Of a stretch of 64,000 bases of DNA, positions 56,933 to 64,000 are shown piece after piece; the stretch's first letter is position 1, and every line of letters starts with the position of its first letter. Origin of the DNA: Rhizobiales bacterium TMED25 (GTDB lineage: Bacteria > Pseudomonadota > Alphaproteobacteria > Rhizobiales > TMED25); assembly GCA_002168075.1 (NCBI GenBank), contig NHCE01000010.1:108954-172953 (forward strand). The letters are read 5' to 3'. A program made the position numbers and the translations under genes. The notes beneath the pieces are model-generated. The model saw nothing but the letters and a program-made list of their open reading frames with translations. It had not been told where the DNA came from and did no database searches.

Positions 56933-57991
56933 ATGGATAGATTAAATGTTGGTATTATTGGAACTGGTTGGTGTGGTGGTATTAGAGCTGAAGCTAGTGC
57001 TAAAAATGGCTTAGTCGATGAGTTACACATAGCTGAAATACGCGAAGATAGATTAAAAGAAGTAAGTGAACTTACTAATGCTACTTCAGCCACAACAGAT
57101 TATAATGAGTTAATTAATAACGATAATATACATGCAATTATGATTTCAACAACACCTGAAAGCCTCCATTACCCAATGGCAAAGGAAGCTCTTGAAGCGG
57201 GCAAGCATGTTTTACTAGAAAAACCAATTGCAAGAACTCTATCAGAAGCCGATGAGCTAATTAAAATAGCTGCAGATAATAAGGTACAATTTACAATAGG
57301 ATACTCTCAAAGGTTTCGTTCTAAGTATGCGTATGTCCGAGAAAAATTTCAAGAGGGTACTCTTGGAGAACCGGTTAGTGTTTTAATTACAAGAAATATT
57401 ACGACATCATTATCTAAGCGAATAGTTGGAAGAACGCGTCTATCTCCCGCGGCAATGGAAGCCACGCACGATCTAGACTATGCTCTGTGGGTATTAGCGC
57501 CTCGGAAACCTGTGCGTGTTTACTCTCAACAAGTTGAAAAAGTTCTTATAAAGAATGCAAATTCTGCGGACTGCCAGTTTATTATGGTAACTCTTGATGA
57601 TGGTACCGTAGTCACAGTTGGAGCAGGCTGGGTTTTGCCTCCAAGCTATCCAAACTACTCTTCTACCAAGATGGAGTTTATAGGATCAAAAGGCGCAATA
57701 ATGGTTGATGATAGTCATAGTGATGTAACAATAATGACAGGGGACAGGGGAATTGAATATCCAATGTCATCAATGCCCGGAGAGCCTGTTGCCCATGTAA
57801 ATGCTGGTCCGATGGCAGAGGAAACAAATAATTTTATTAATGCCATATTATTCAATAAGCCAGTAGTAGTTAAACCCGAGGAAGCTAGAGTAGTAATGGA
57901 ATTATACCAGGCTGCTGATTTATCAGCTGAAAGAGGAGAGCCTGTTAATCTGCCTATGAATATTGACCCACTTGATAAGGAGCAAAATTAA
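56933..57991 (+). CDS. Gfo/Idh/MocA-family oxidoreductase A
   Basis: A 352-residue NAD(P)-dependent dehydrogenase of the Gfo/Idh/MocA family. The Rossmann motif is VGIIGTGWCGGIRAEA, the EKP motif LLEKPIARTLSEA, the substrate-domain motif ATHDLDYALWVL with likely catalytic Asp/His. A strong Shine-Dalgarno (AGGGG) precedes ATG 56933. Substrates of the family include inositols, sugars and glucosides; none can be assigned here. It is the first gene of a two-gene paralogous pair, divergent from the Kor operon across 240 bp of AT-rich spacer. Confidence 0.88.
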   Translation: MDRLNVGIIGTGWCGGIRAEASAKNGLVDELHIAEIREDRLKEVSELTNATSATTDYNELINNDNIHAIMISTTPESLHYPMAKEALEAGKHVLLEKPIARTLSEADELIKIAADNKVQFTIGYSQRFRSKYAYVREKFQEGTLGEPVSVLITRNITTSLSKRIVGRTRLSPAAMEATHDLDYALWVLAPRKPVRVYSQQVEKVLIKNANSADCQFIMVTLDDGTVVTVGAGWVLPPSYPNYSSTKMEFIGSKGAIMVDDSHSDVTIMTGDRGIEYPMSSMPGEPVAHVNAGPMAEETNNFINAILFNKPVVVKPEEARVVMELYQAADLSAERGEPVNLPMNIDPLDKEQN

Positions 57992-59098
57992 ATGAAGGAT
58001 ATAGGATTAGCCTTAATTGGCTGTGGTACAATTGGAAGAATAAGGGCAGAATTAGCAAGAGATTATCCTGGAATAAAATGGCTTGGGTTATGTGATATCA
58101 GAAAAGATGCTGCTGAAAAATTAGCAGAGGATTGTAATGCAGATTTTTATACAACAGATTTTAATGAACTCCTAAACAGGAGCGAAGTTGATGCTGTTAT
58201 AATTGCAACAGAAGAAAATGCTCATGTAGAGCCTACACTAAAGGCTGTTGAAATGGGGCACTCATTATTCATAGAGAAACCACTAGCAACTAACCCGAAG
58301 GACTCAAGGAAGATTATTGATGCTATTGAAAGTAACAACATCGATACTGCCATGGGATATACTAATCGTTTTAGAAGAAGATTCCTAGCAGTCAAAGAAA
58401 GGCTTACAACAGGTCAAATTGGTCATGTGCATTCGGTTGTAACACGTGCATTTATGAATAAAATGGTGCCAATAGCGACTATTAATAAGACAAATGATAG
58501 GGAGAATTTAACGCCGATGGTTGTATCAGGTACACATAGCCTTGATATGTCAATGTGGCTTATGGAAGGAAAAAATCCTGTGAGTGTATACGCAAAATCA
58601 GTAGATGGTGTGCTCAACCAGTGGGGAACAAAAGACTCTACTTTTGGGATATTTACAATGGACGATGGGACAATTTGGAGTATGAACATATCATGGGCAT
58701 TACCTGAGGTTTGGCCTGGATCTGTCTATGGATTAGAAATTGGAATTGTTGGGACCGAAGGTGTTATAGATATTGAAGATACACACAGGGATCTAGTACT
58801 CGCTTCAAATATTGCGCAAGGAGCTGGGTACACTTCGCGTGATTATGCACCCCCTCAAGGTAGACATGTTGATTTCTTAACAAGTTATCCAGCAGGAGAT
58901 GTTCAAGGTGGTCAATTTTGGGGTCCAATGAGAGAAGAGACAAATACATGGTATACAAAATTATGCACTGGGCAGAGCACACCGCATGCTACAGCCCAAG
59001 ATGGCCATAGAAATCTTTTAATGACTATGGCTATGGATTTATCGGCAAAAGAGGGTAAAGAAATAATTCTGCCAAGCAGAATGGATGATATTTTTTAA
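57992..59098 (+). CDS. Gfo/Idh/MocA-family oxidoreductase B
   Basis: A 368-residue relative of the preceding protein. It has ALIGCGTIGRIRAELA, the EKP motif FIEKPLATNPKDS, YTNRFRRRFLAVKERL and SGTHSLDMSMWLMEG. The stop of the first gene and this start are adjacent (TAAATG). The two proteins share overall layout but differ at the substrate-domain motif (ATHDLDY versus GTHSLDM), which suggests different substrates or stereochemistry. It ends 1 bp before the convergent TRAP-binding-protein gene. Confidence 0.88.
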   Translation: MKDIGLALIGCGTIGRIRAELARDYPGIKWLGLCDIRKDAAEKLAEDCNADFYTTDFNELLNRSEVDAVIIATEENAHVEPTLKAVEMGHSLFIEKPLATNPKDSRKIIDAIESNNIDTAMGYTNRFRRRFLAVKERLTTGQIGHVHSVVTRAFMNKMVPIATINKTNDRENLTPMVVSGTHSLDMSMWLMEGKNPVSVYAKSVDGVLNQWGTKDSTFGIFTMDDGTIWSMNISWALPEVWPGSVYGLEIGIVGTEGVIDIEDTHRDLVLASNIAQGAGYTSRDYAPPQGRHVDFLTSYPAGDVQGGQFWGPMREETNTWYTKLCTGQSTPHATAQDGHRNLLMTMAMDLSAKEGKEIILPSRMDDIF

Positions 59099-59099
59099 C

Positions 59100-60026
59100 T
59101 TACTCTGCAGAAAAGAATTTCTCCTGAATATCTTTCGGTATTTCCTCTAATTTTTTCAGGGAAGATTCCAAAGATATTTTTTTCATTTTATTTCTCAACT
59201 CTTTATCCATATCTTGGATCTTGGTTCCTTTTTTCTTTAAGTATTCTAAGCATCTAGCATCTTCATCAAATGCAAGTTTTCTCTGAAATTTAGTAGCTTT
59301 TTTAATAGCATTTGATAGATTTAATTTAAATGTATCCGACCATGCATCATATTTTTTCTTATTAGATAATAAAATAGATGTTCCAAATAAATGAGATGTC
59401 GTTGTTATATAGGGATGATAATTTTCAATACCATAATTTATAATATTTGTGAGTGGGTTCTCTTGAGTATCAACCTCATAATTAATAATAGCACTCTTAA
59501 GTTGCTTAACATCAACAAACTTTGTTTTAAATCCAAGATTTTCAAATACTAGCTTATGCATTTCATTTTTTGCAATTCGTATTGTAGATTTTTTACAATC
59601 CTCAAGTGATTTTATATGAATTTTATTTGAACTAACATGGCGTATGCCATTATCCCACCAACCTAATACCTTATATCCAGAATTTTTTTCAATTTTCTCA
59701 GCTAAATATTGGCCAATCTCAGAGTCTAAAATTTTATAAATATGTTTTCTTGATGATATTTGGAATGGGATCTCAAATAAGTTTAATTCTTCAGCTCGAT
59801 CGGTTAAATAACTAGAATAAAAATAGCAGCAGTCAATATCGCCATTTTCCACAAGACTTAACAGATCTAGTGCGTTATATTTTAAATCTCCAATATCTGA
59901 GACAAATTTAAAATCAAGCTCACTTCCATAGATATTTTCTAACTGATTTTTTATGAATAATATACTTTGAGCCTGAACAGATTTTTCAGGATGATACCCG
60001 GCCCAATAAATTTTATATTTCGACAA
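59100..60026 (-). CDS. TRAP-type (DctP-family) solute-binding protein without signal peptide
   Basis: A 308-residue DctP-like binding protein. Recognisable are the N-terminal beta strand, the central helix region, the ligand-site segment RHVSSNKIHIKSLEDCKKS followed by TIRI, and the DTQENPLTNI motif that replaces the usual DGQENP. No hydrophobic signal peptide is present, and the 26-bp gap to the upstream gene leaves no room for one. No TRAP membrane subunits (DctQ/DctM) are visible. It may be cytosolic, or use an unusual export route. The family assignment is good; the location is open. Confidence 0.72.
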   Translation of the reverse strand: MSKYKIYWAGYHPEKSVQAQSILFIKNQLENIYGSELDFKFVSDIGDLKYNALDLLSLVENGDIDCCYFYSSYLTDRAEELNLFEIPFQISSRKHIYKILDSEIGQYLAEKIEKNSGYKVLGWWDNGIRHVSSNKIHIKSLEDCKKSTIRIAKNEMHKLVFENLGFKTKFVDVKQLKSAIINYEVDTQENPLTNIINYGIENYHPYITTTSHLFGTSILLSNKKKYDAWSDTFKLNLSNAIKKATKFQRKLAFDEDARCLEYLKKKGTKIQDMDKELRNKMKKISLESSLKKLEEIPKDIQEKFFSAE

Positions 60027-60052
60027 AAAAATTCCTTACATTCGTTGTTAGT

Positions 60053-60943
60053 TTATTGGTCTAATAAGTTATAATATTCCAGAAAAAGTTTTGTGAAGTC
60101 TGTATCTTCAAAATCCATCTTTATAGCAGATTCTAATATTTCAGTTGTTAAATCACCATAAGGGCATTTTACATCCATCTTATTCAAAAGTGTTGTTGCC
60201 ATATTGAGATCTTTATATAAATTAGATACACGGGATCGACCGTCCCATTTTTTTGATAATATATGATTTGGAAATCTTGATTCAGATATATAGCTTCTTG
60301 CATTACCTGAATTAAAAACTTCAATTACTTTTTCTGCGTCTATACCCAGTTCTTCAGCACTTCTAACAGCTTCTACTGTTGTTAAGAAAATACTGTGTGT
60401 TGCCATATTGTGAATCAATTTAAGTGCATGGCCAGATCCAGTTTTGCCCACATGAAATAGACTGTTTGTAAAAGATTCTAGAATCGGTCTAACTTTTTCT
60501 ATTATTTCATTCTCACCACCAATCATTAATGTTAGAGATCCTTTATCTGCTCCTAATGCTCCGCCAGTCATTCCACAATCAATATAGTGAAGACCGTTAT
60601 TATAGAGATCTTCGGAGAGCTTTAAACTATCTTCAGGATTTGATGTTGTTAAATCAATTACAATTGAATTTTTTTTAATCTTAAGAATAGTATTGTTTGA
60701 AAATAGGAAATCTAGTATTTCCTTAGTACTTGGGACAATGAAGATAAATACATCACAAGATTGGATACTATTTGATAGGTCATTAATATAAATATCATTT
60801 CTGTCATCAAATTCAGAAAGCGCATTTAAATTAGAGTCAAATAGTGATTTAAGCATTCCAACTTTATCGATATTTTTTGATATTCCGTGGCCCATTTGTC
60901 CAACGCCGATAACAGACACGCTTTGATATTTAGGAGATGTCAT
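60053..60943 (-). CDS. NAD(P)-dependent beta-hydroxyacid dehydrogenase (HIBADH-like)
   Basis: A 296-residue member of the 3-hydroxyisobutyrate / tartronate-semialdehyde reductase family. The Rossmann motif is VIGVGQMGHGISKNI, the substrate loop DCGMTGGALGADKGSLTLM, and the catalytic lysine is in GSGHALKLIHNM. Length is normal. Its start overlaps the cupin stop by one base (TAATG), so the two are coupled. The exact substrate cannot be told from sequence. Confidence 0.87.
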   Translation of the reverse strand: MTSPKYQSVSVIGVGQMGHGISKNIDKVGMLKSLFDSNLNALSEFDDRNDIYINDLSNSIQSCDVFIFIVPSTKEILDFLFSNNTILKIKKNSIVIDLTTSNPEDSLKLSEDLYNNGLHYIDCGMTGGALGADKGSLTLMIGGENEIIEKVRPILESFTNSLFHVGKTGSGHALKLIHNMATHSIFLTTVEAVRSAEELGIDAEKVIEVFNSGNARSYISESRFPNHILSKKWDGRSRVSNLYKDLNMATTLLNKMDVKCPYGDLTTEILESAIKMDFEDTDFTKLFLEYYNLLDQ

Positions 60944-61347
60944 TAAGTTACCTTATCTCCGGAAGAGAGGTGTTGAACTGTCTCTCCAGTTTCCGTAAAA
61001 GTTCTCGTAACATTAGTTTCTCCATATATCCAAAATATAGTTAGAGGTTCATCACCGATATTATTAAATCTGTGAGGGACATTAGCCGGGATAAAAGAGT
61101 TATCCATTGCTTTTAATTTAGTTTTGACACCCCCTGATTCAACTTCACCATATCCAGAAATTATTAAAACCTGTTCACAACAATTATGACTATGCATTGG
61201 TGCCGCTCTTCCGGTAGGGAATGTTGTAAACCCTGAAGTAAAGACTGTACCTTCAGCATTATCTTTTCCATATAATAATGCTGTAGAGACCCCGTCTCCA
61301 CGATCAAAATTAGGTCTATCCTCAAATTTAATAATATTTGCAGTCAT
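60943..61347 (-). CDS. Small cupin-domain protein
   Basis: A 134-residue single-domain cupin. Metal-binding residues are visible in HSHNCCEQVLIISGYGEV and VPHRFNNIGDEP. Such proteins act as isomerases, dioxygenases or ligand-binding regulators; function here is unknown. It is cotranscribed with the HIBADH-like gene downstream (1-bp overlap) and follows the DUF1330 gene after 21 bp. Confidence 0.85.
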   Translation of the reverse strand: MTANIIKFEDRPNFDRGDGVSTALLYGKDNAEGTVFTSGFTTFPTGRAAPMHSHNCCEQVLIISGYGEVESGGVKTKLKAMDNSFIPANVPHRFNNIGDEPLTIFWIYGETNVTRTFTETGETVQHLSSGDKVT

Positions 61348-61368
61348 TATTTATTCTCCTTTATTTTC

Positions 61369-61659
61369 TTATGAACCTTCAACAAAAATAATTTCAACAT
61401 CTCCCGCACCATTTCTTCGATGCGCGGCAGCACTTTTATATTCATTTGAGTTGAAGCACTGTTCAGCAATTTGCATATTTGGGAATTCAGCCACTACAAA
61501 TCTTGTATAATGGTCACTACCTTCCATAATTTTGTAGTCCCCACCCCTTGCAAGAAATTTACCACCATATTTCTCAACAATATCACCAGCTTTATCAGCA
61601 TATTTTTTATAAGATTCAGCATTAATAACTTTTGCTCTAGCAATCCAATAAGCAGCCAT
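61369..61659 (-). CDS. DUF1330 family protein
   Basis: A 96-residue ferredoxin-like-fold protein of the DUF1330 family. It has the family start AAYWIARAKVINAESYKKYA and RGGDYKIMEGSDHYTRFVV. It is a small dimeric-type protein of unknown role, often found with catabolic enzymes. It leads the minus-strand run with cupin, HIBADH-like and TRAP-like genes, divergent from the Ldh2-type gene. Confidence 0.85.
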   Translation of the reverse strand: MAAYWIARAKVINAESYKKYADKAGDIVEKYGGKFLARGGDYKIMEGSDHYTRFVVAEFPNMQIAEQCFNSNEYKSAAAHRRNGAGDVEIIFVEGS

Positions 61660-61721
61660 TTATTTATTTCCTATTATTGAATTTTAGAATATCATTAAAT
61701 TATAAAATAATAAATAATTTC

Positions 61722-61748
61722 ATATCTAGATTTCTTATTTTTAGATAT
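61722..61748. promoter_or_regulatory. Inverted repeat ATATCTA-N13-TAGATAT in divergent promoter region
   Basis: A perfect 7-bp inverted repeat with 13-nt spacer in the 116-bp region between the DUF1330 gene and the Ldh2-type gene, 28 bp before the latter's start. It could be an operator for the divergent catabolic genes. It is AT-rich, so chance cannot be excluded. Confidence 0.25.
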
Positions 61749-61775
61749 AAATATGTTCACGATAAAGGATTTGTA

Positions 61776-62834
61776 ATGGCTGAAAAATTTAAACATATTA
61801 GTGAGAGTCACTTAAAAGGTTACATAAAAAATGTTTTACTTACTGTAGGGCTCCCTGAAAATGATAGTGATATTGTTGCAGGTTTGATGTCAGATGCAGA
61901 TATGATTGGAAGTGATGCACATGGTGTTTTTAGGTTACCTCAATATGTAAAACGATTAATTGCCGGAGGGATAAATAAAATCCCCAATATTGTGATAGAG
62001 AAAGAGAAGAATTCTATGGCAGTTATTAATGGTGATAATGGTATGGGCCATTTGGTTATGGAAAGAGCTGCAAACATTGCAGTTAAGAAAGCAAAAGAAA
62101 ATGGAGTTGCTTGGGTAGGGGCAAACTCATCTAATCATGCTGGGCCTGCTTCCTTATATGCTCGAATACCTCTAAAAAATGATATGATCGGTATCTATGT
62201 CGCAGTTGGTAGCTCTAATCATGTTCCACCATGGGGTGGGAAAGATATGTTATTATCAACAAATCCAATAGCTATTACCGTGCCAAGTAATGAAAGACCT
62301 CCAATTATATTGGATATGGCCACAACCGTTGCTGCATACGGTAAAGTCAAGGAAAAGCTTCAAAGAAAAGAGGAAATGCCGGTTGGATGGATGATAGATA
62401 AGCAGGGTATGCCATTAACTGATCCATCAAAATCAAATGAAGGTTTTTTATTACCTATAGGAGAGGCAAAGGGTTATGGTTTAGCTTTAATGTTTGGTAT
62501 ATTAGCTGGAACATTAAATGGTGCTGCATTTGGTAAAGCAGTTGTCGATTTTAATGCAGATGCCACGAGTTTTACAAATACTGGACATTTTATAATTGCT
62601 ATTGATATAGCAGCATTTATAGATGTTAGTTTATTCAAAAATAATATAGATGAAGTTTGGAGTCAAATGAAGGGATCGGCCCTTCTTCCTGGATTTGACG
62701 AAATAAGGCTACCTGGCGAAAGATCTCATAAAATATATCAAGACAGAAAAGTGAATGGTGTCCCAATTCATAGTAATCTCAAGAATGCACTTGATAACAT
62801 TTCAAATGAACTTAACATACAGAAGATATTTTGA
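61776..62834 (+). CDS. Ldh2/YlbC-type malate/lactate dehydrogenase family protein
   Basis: A 352-residue NAD(P)-dependent 2-hydroxyacid (or imine) dehydrogenase of the Ldh2/YiaK/AllD family. It has the catalytic-region motif SDAHGVFRLPQYVKRL, the nucleotide-binding region GANSSNHAGPASLY, STNPIAITVPS and LDMATTVAAYGK. AAGGA 7 nt upstream supports ATG 61776; a longer reading from 61677 would add a low-complexity leader. The substrate may be malate, ureidoglycolate, sulfolactate or a ketogulonate-like compound. The flavin reductase gene follows after 10 bp. Confidence 0.87.
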   Translation: MAEKFKHISESHLKGYIKNVLLTVGLPENDSDIVAGLMSDADMIGSDAHGVFRLPQYVKRLIAGGINKIPNIVIEKEKNSMAVINGDNGMGHLVMERAANIAVKKAKENGVAWVGANSSNHAGPASLYARIPLKNDMIGIYVAVGSSNHVPPWGGKDMLLSTNPIAITVPSNERPPIILDMATTVAAYGKVKEKLQRKEEMPVGWMIDKQGMPLTDPSKSNEGFLLPIGEAKGYGLALMFGILAGTLNGAAFGKAVVDFNADATSFTNTGHFIIAIDIAAFIDVSLFKNNIDEVWSQMKGSALLPGFDEIRLPGERSHKIYQDRKVNGVPIHSNLKNALDNISNELNIQKIF

Positions 62835-62844
62835 GGAATTTTTT

Positions 62845-63315
62845 ATGAATGAAAAAAATGATTTAAGAAATGCCCTTGGCTGTTATACAACAGGTGTGAC
62901 GATAATAACAACATCTGATCAAAATCATAATCCAGTAGGTTTAACAATAAATTCGTTTACATCACTATCTCTCGATCCTCCACTAATAATGTGGGGTATA
63001 TCTAATAATACTCCAAGTATAGATGCATTTCGCCACAGAAAATTATTTGCAGTAAATATATTGACAAATGAACAGTCGCAGCTTCTAAAAATATTCGCAA
63101 CTCCATCCAACAACAAGTTTAAAGAAGTGTCATGGAAGATGAATGATAGGAATTTACCAATAATAGATGGATGTGTAGCAAGTTTTGAATGCACAACCCA
63201 TTCAATTTTTCCCGGAGGCGATCACGATATCTATGTGGGGAAAATTATAGAATACAGCTATACTGATAAAACACCATTAATATTATCTAGGGGTAAGGCT
63301 ATTAACTCTATTTAA
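62845..63315 (+). CDS. Flavin reductase-like FMN-binding protein (HpaC/RutF type)
   Basis: A 156-residue flavin reductase domain protein. It has GCYTTGVTIITTSDQNHNPV, the LTINSFTSLSLDPPLIM flavin-binding segment and GGDHDIYVGKIIEYSY. These proteins supply reduced flavin to two-component monooxygenases; no oxygenase partner is visible. GAGG 8 nt upstream supports ATG 62845; earlier in-frame starts lie inside the Ldh2-type gene. It overlaps the convergent dehydrogenase gene by 4 bp. Confidence 0.87.
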   Translation: MNEKNDLRNALGCYTTGVTIITTSDQNHNPVGLTINSFTSLSLDPPLIMWGISNNTPSIDAFRHRKLFAVNILTNEQSQLLKIFATPSNNKFKEVSWKMNDRNLPIIDGCVASFECTTHSIFPGGDHDIYVGKIIEYSYTDKTPLILSRGKAINSI

Positions 63316-64000
63316 GCTTTGATAGGATAAATAGGTTCTTCACCTATCAATACTTTAGCAACGTCGGACGCGGCTTTTGTCTGCAACTCTTCAAGGGCTT
63401 CAACTGAGTAGAAAGCTGTGTGTGGGGCAAGTATTACATTATCTCTGCCAATAAGCGGTGAGTCGGCTGGAAGTGGCTCTGTTTCGACCACATCAAGTCC
63501 CGCTCCACCAATTTCATTGTCATCGAGTGCTTGTATTAAGTCTGTTTCATTAATTAGAGGTCCACGGGCTGTATTTACGATAATTGCTGTTTTCTTCATT
63601 TTTCTAAAAGCTTCAATATCAACCAAGCCTTTTGTTTGAGGTAAAAGAGGGGCATGAACTGAAATAAAATCTGACTGCTCATAAAGCTCGTCCATGCTTA
63701 CACTTTTTACACCGTATTTCTCGAAAATATCTGCGGGAGCATATGGATCACAAGCAATCACATCAAACCCAAAAGCTTGGGCTTTTGGAGCCATTAGTCT
63801 TGGAATGTTACCGAAGCCAATAAGACCAACAACTTTTCCTCTTAATCTATAAATTGGAACAACGGCTGGCATTTCCCATCTACCGGATTGAACTAATTTG
63901 TTTGATTGTGGAATCTTTCTTGCCATGGATATAATCATAGCCATTGCTTGATCTGAAACTTCATCAAGGCAATAATCGGGGACATAGTTGACAGATATTC
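63312..64000 (-). CDS. D-isomer-specific 2-hydroxyacid dehydrogenase (partial, 5' end outside window)
   Basis: The minus-strand frame stays open to the window edge and reads NYVPDYCLDEVSDQAMAM at its beginning, a conserved segment of this family, so the ATG at 63944 is internal. The Rossmann motif is GLIGFGNIPRLMAPKAQAFG. Catalytic Arg, Glu and His are in VNTARGPLIN, LDVVETEPLP and LAPHTAFYS. About 229 C-terminal residues are present of the usual 310-330. It would reduce a 2-keto acid or oxidise a D-2-hydroxyacid; phosphoglycerate dehydrogenase-like, exact substrate unknown. Confidence 0.9.
   Translation of the reverse strand, partial: ISVNYVPDYCLDEVSDQAMAMIISMARKIPQSNKLVQSGRWEMPAVVPIYRLRGKVVGLIGFGNIPRLMAPKAQAFGFDVIACDPYAPADIFEKYGVKSVSMDELYEQSDFISVHAPLLPQTKGLVDIEAFRKMKKTAIIVNTARGPLINETDLIQALDDNEIGGAGLDVVETEPLPADSPLIGRDNVILAPHTAFYSVEALEELQTKAASDVAKVLIGEEPIYPIKA

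Noticed and set aside
1..64000. tRNA or rRNA genes, CRISPR arrays, insertion sequences, prophage
   Set aside because: Spacers were read by eye on both strands; none has tRNA-like arms, regular repeats, transposase genes or terminal inverted repeats.

Overview
The window is a compact, AT-rich (about 30% GC by eye) chromosome segment from a Gram-negative bacterium. It most resembles a streamlined, aerobic, probably marine alphaproteobacterium. The reasons are the gph-rpiA-DUF2059-gor order, cysS followed by cimA, a PleC/DivJ-like sensor kinase, System I cytochrome c maturation, the oxygen-dependent type of cobalamin pathway (CobN/CobO/CobQ), very short spacers and many 1-39 bp gene overlaps. 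An AEGEAN-169 or HIMB59-like lineage is a guess; SAR11 is less likely because a cobalamin pathway is present. I found no rRNA, tRNA, CRISPR array, insertion sequence or phage gene.

Layout. 1-5096 (minus): sufE followed by an Mrp-type cation/proton antiporter operon (E-F-G-MbhDE-B-C-D-D'), with the last subunit cut by the window edge. 5204-8424 (plus): a YcgN-like protein and ccmE-ccmF-ccmH. 8430-10280 (minus): a two-TM PAS sensor histidine kinase whose upstream region carries three copies of CGAATCA/TGATTCG. 10540-13643: a hemerythrin-domain protein, dusA and a phosphohexomutase. 13675-23948: a cobalamin cluster (cobS, cobT, cobD, cbiB, cobQ, cobO, cobN, cobU) for cobalt insertion, adenosylation, amidation, aminopropanol attachment and nucleotide-loop assembly.

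24049-38567: housekeeping genes, namely an M20 peptidase, gph, rpiA, a secreted DUF2059 protein, gor, class II DAHP synthase, nadE, gltX, a TetR regulator with a clear promoter and operator, cysS, cimA, a LOG-family protein and a LysM protein. 38547-42720: an RND efflux pump with its adaptor. 42803-46082: a polar amino-acid ABC importer with a GC-rich hairpin between the binding-protein and permease genes. 46422-51930: the 2-oxoglutarate dehydrogenase complex (sucA-sucB-lpd). 52011-56692 (minus): a second 2-oxoacid-oxidising system, a KorAB-type 2-oxoacid:ferredoxin oxidoreductase with a GltD-like FAD/NAD(P)/4Fe-4S partner.

56933-64000: an accessory catabolic block of dehydrogenases: two Gfo/Idh/MocA proteins, a 3-hydroxyisobutyrate dehydrogenase-like protein, an Ldh2-type dehydrogenase, a flavin reductase and a D-2-hydroxyacid dehydrogenase. 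With them are a cupin, a DUF1330 protein and a TRAP-type solute-binding protein that lacks a signal peptide. The substrate is unknown. This block and the Kor/GltD-ferredoxin operon are the least explained parts of the window.
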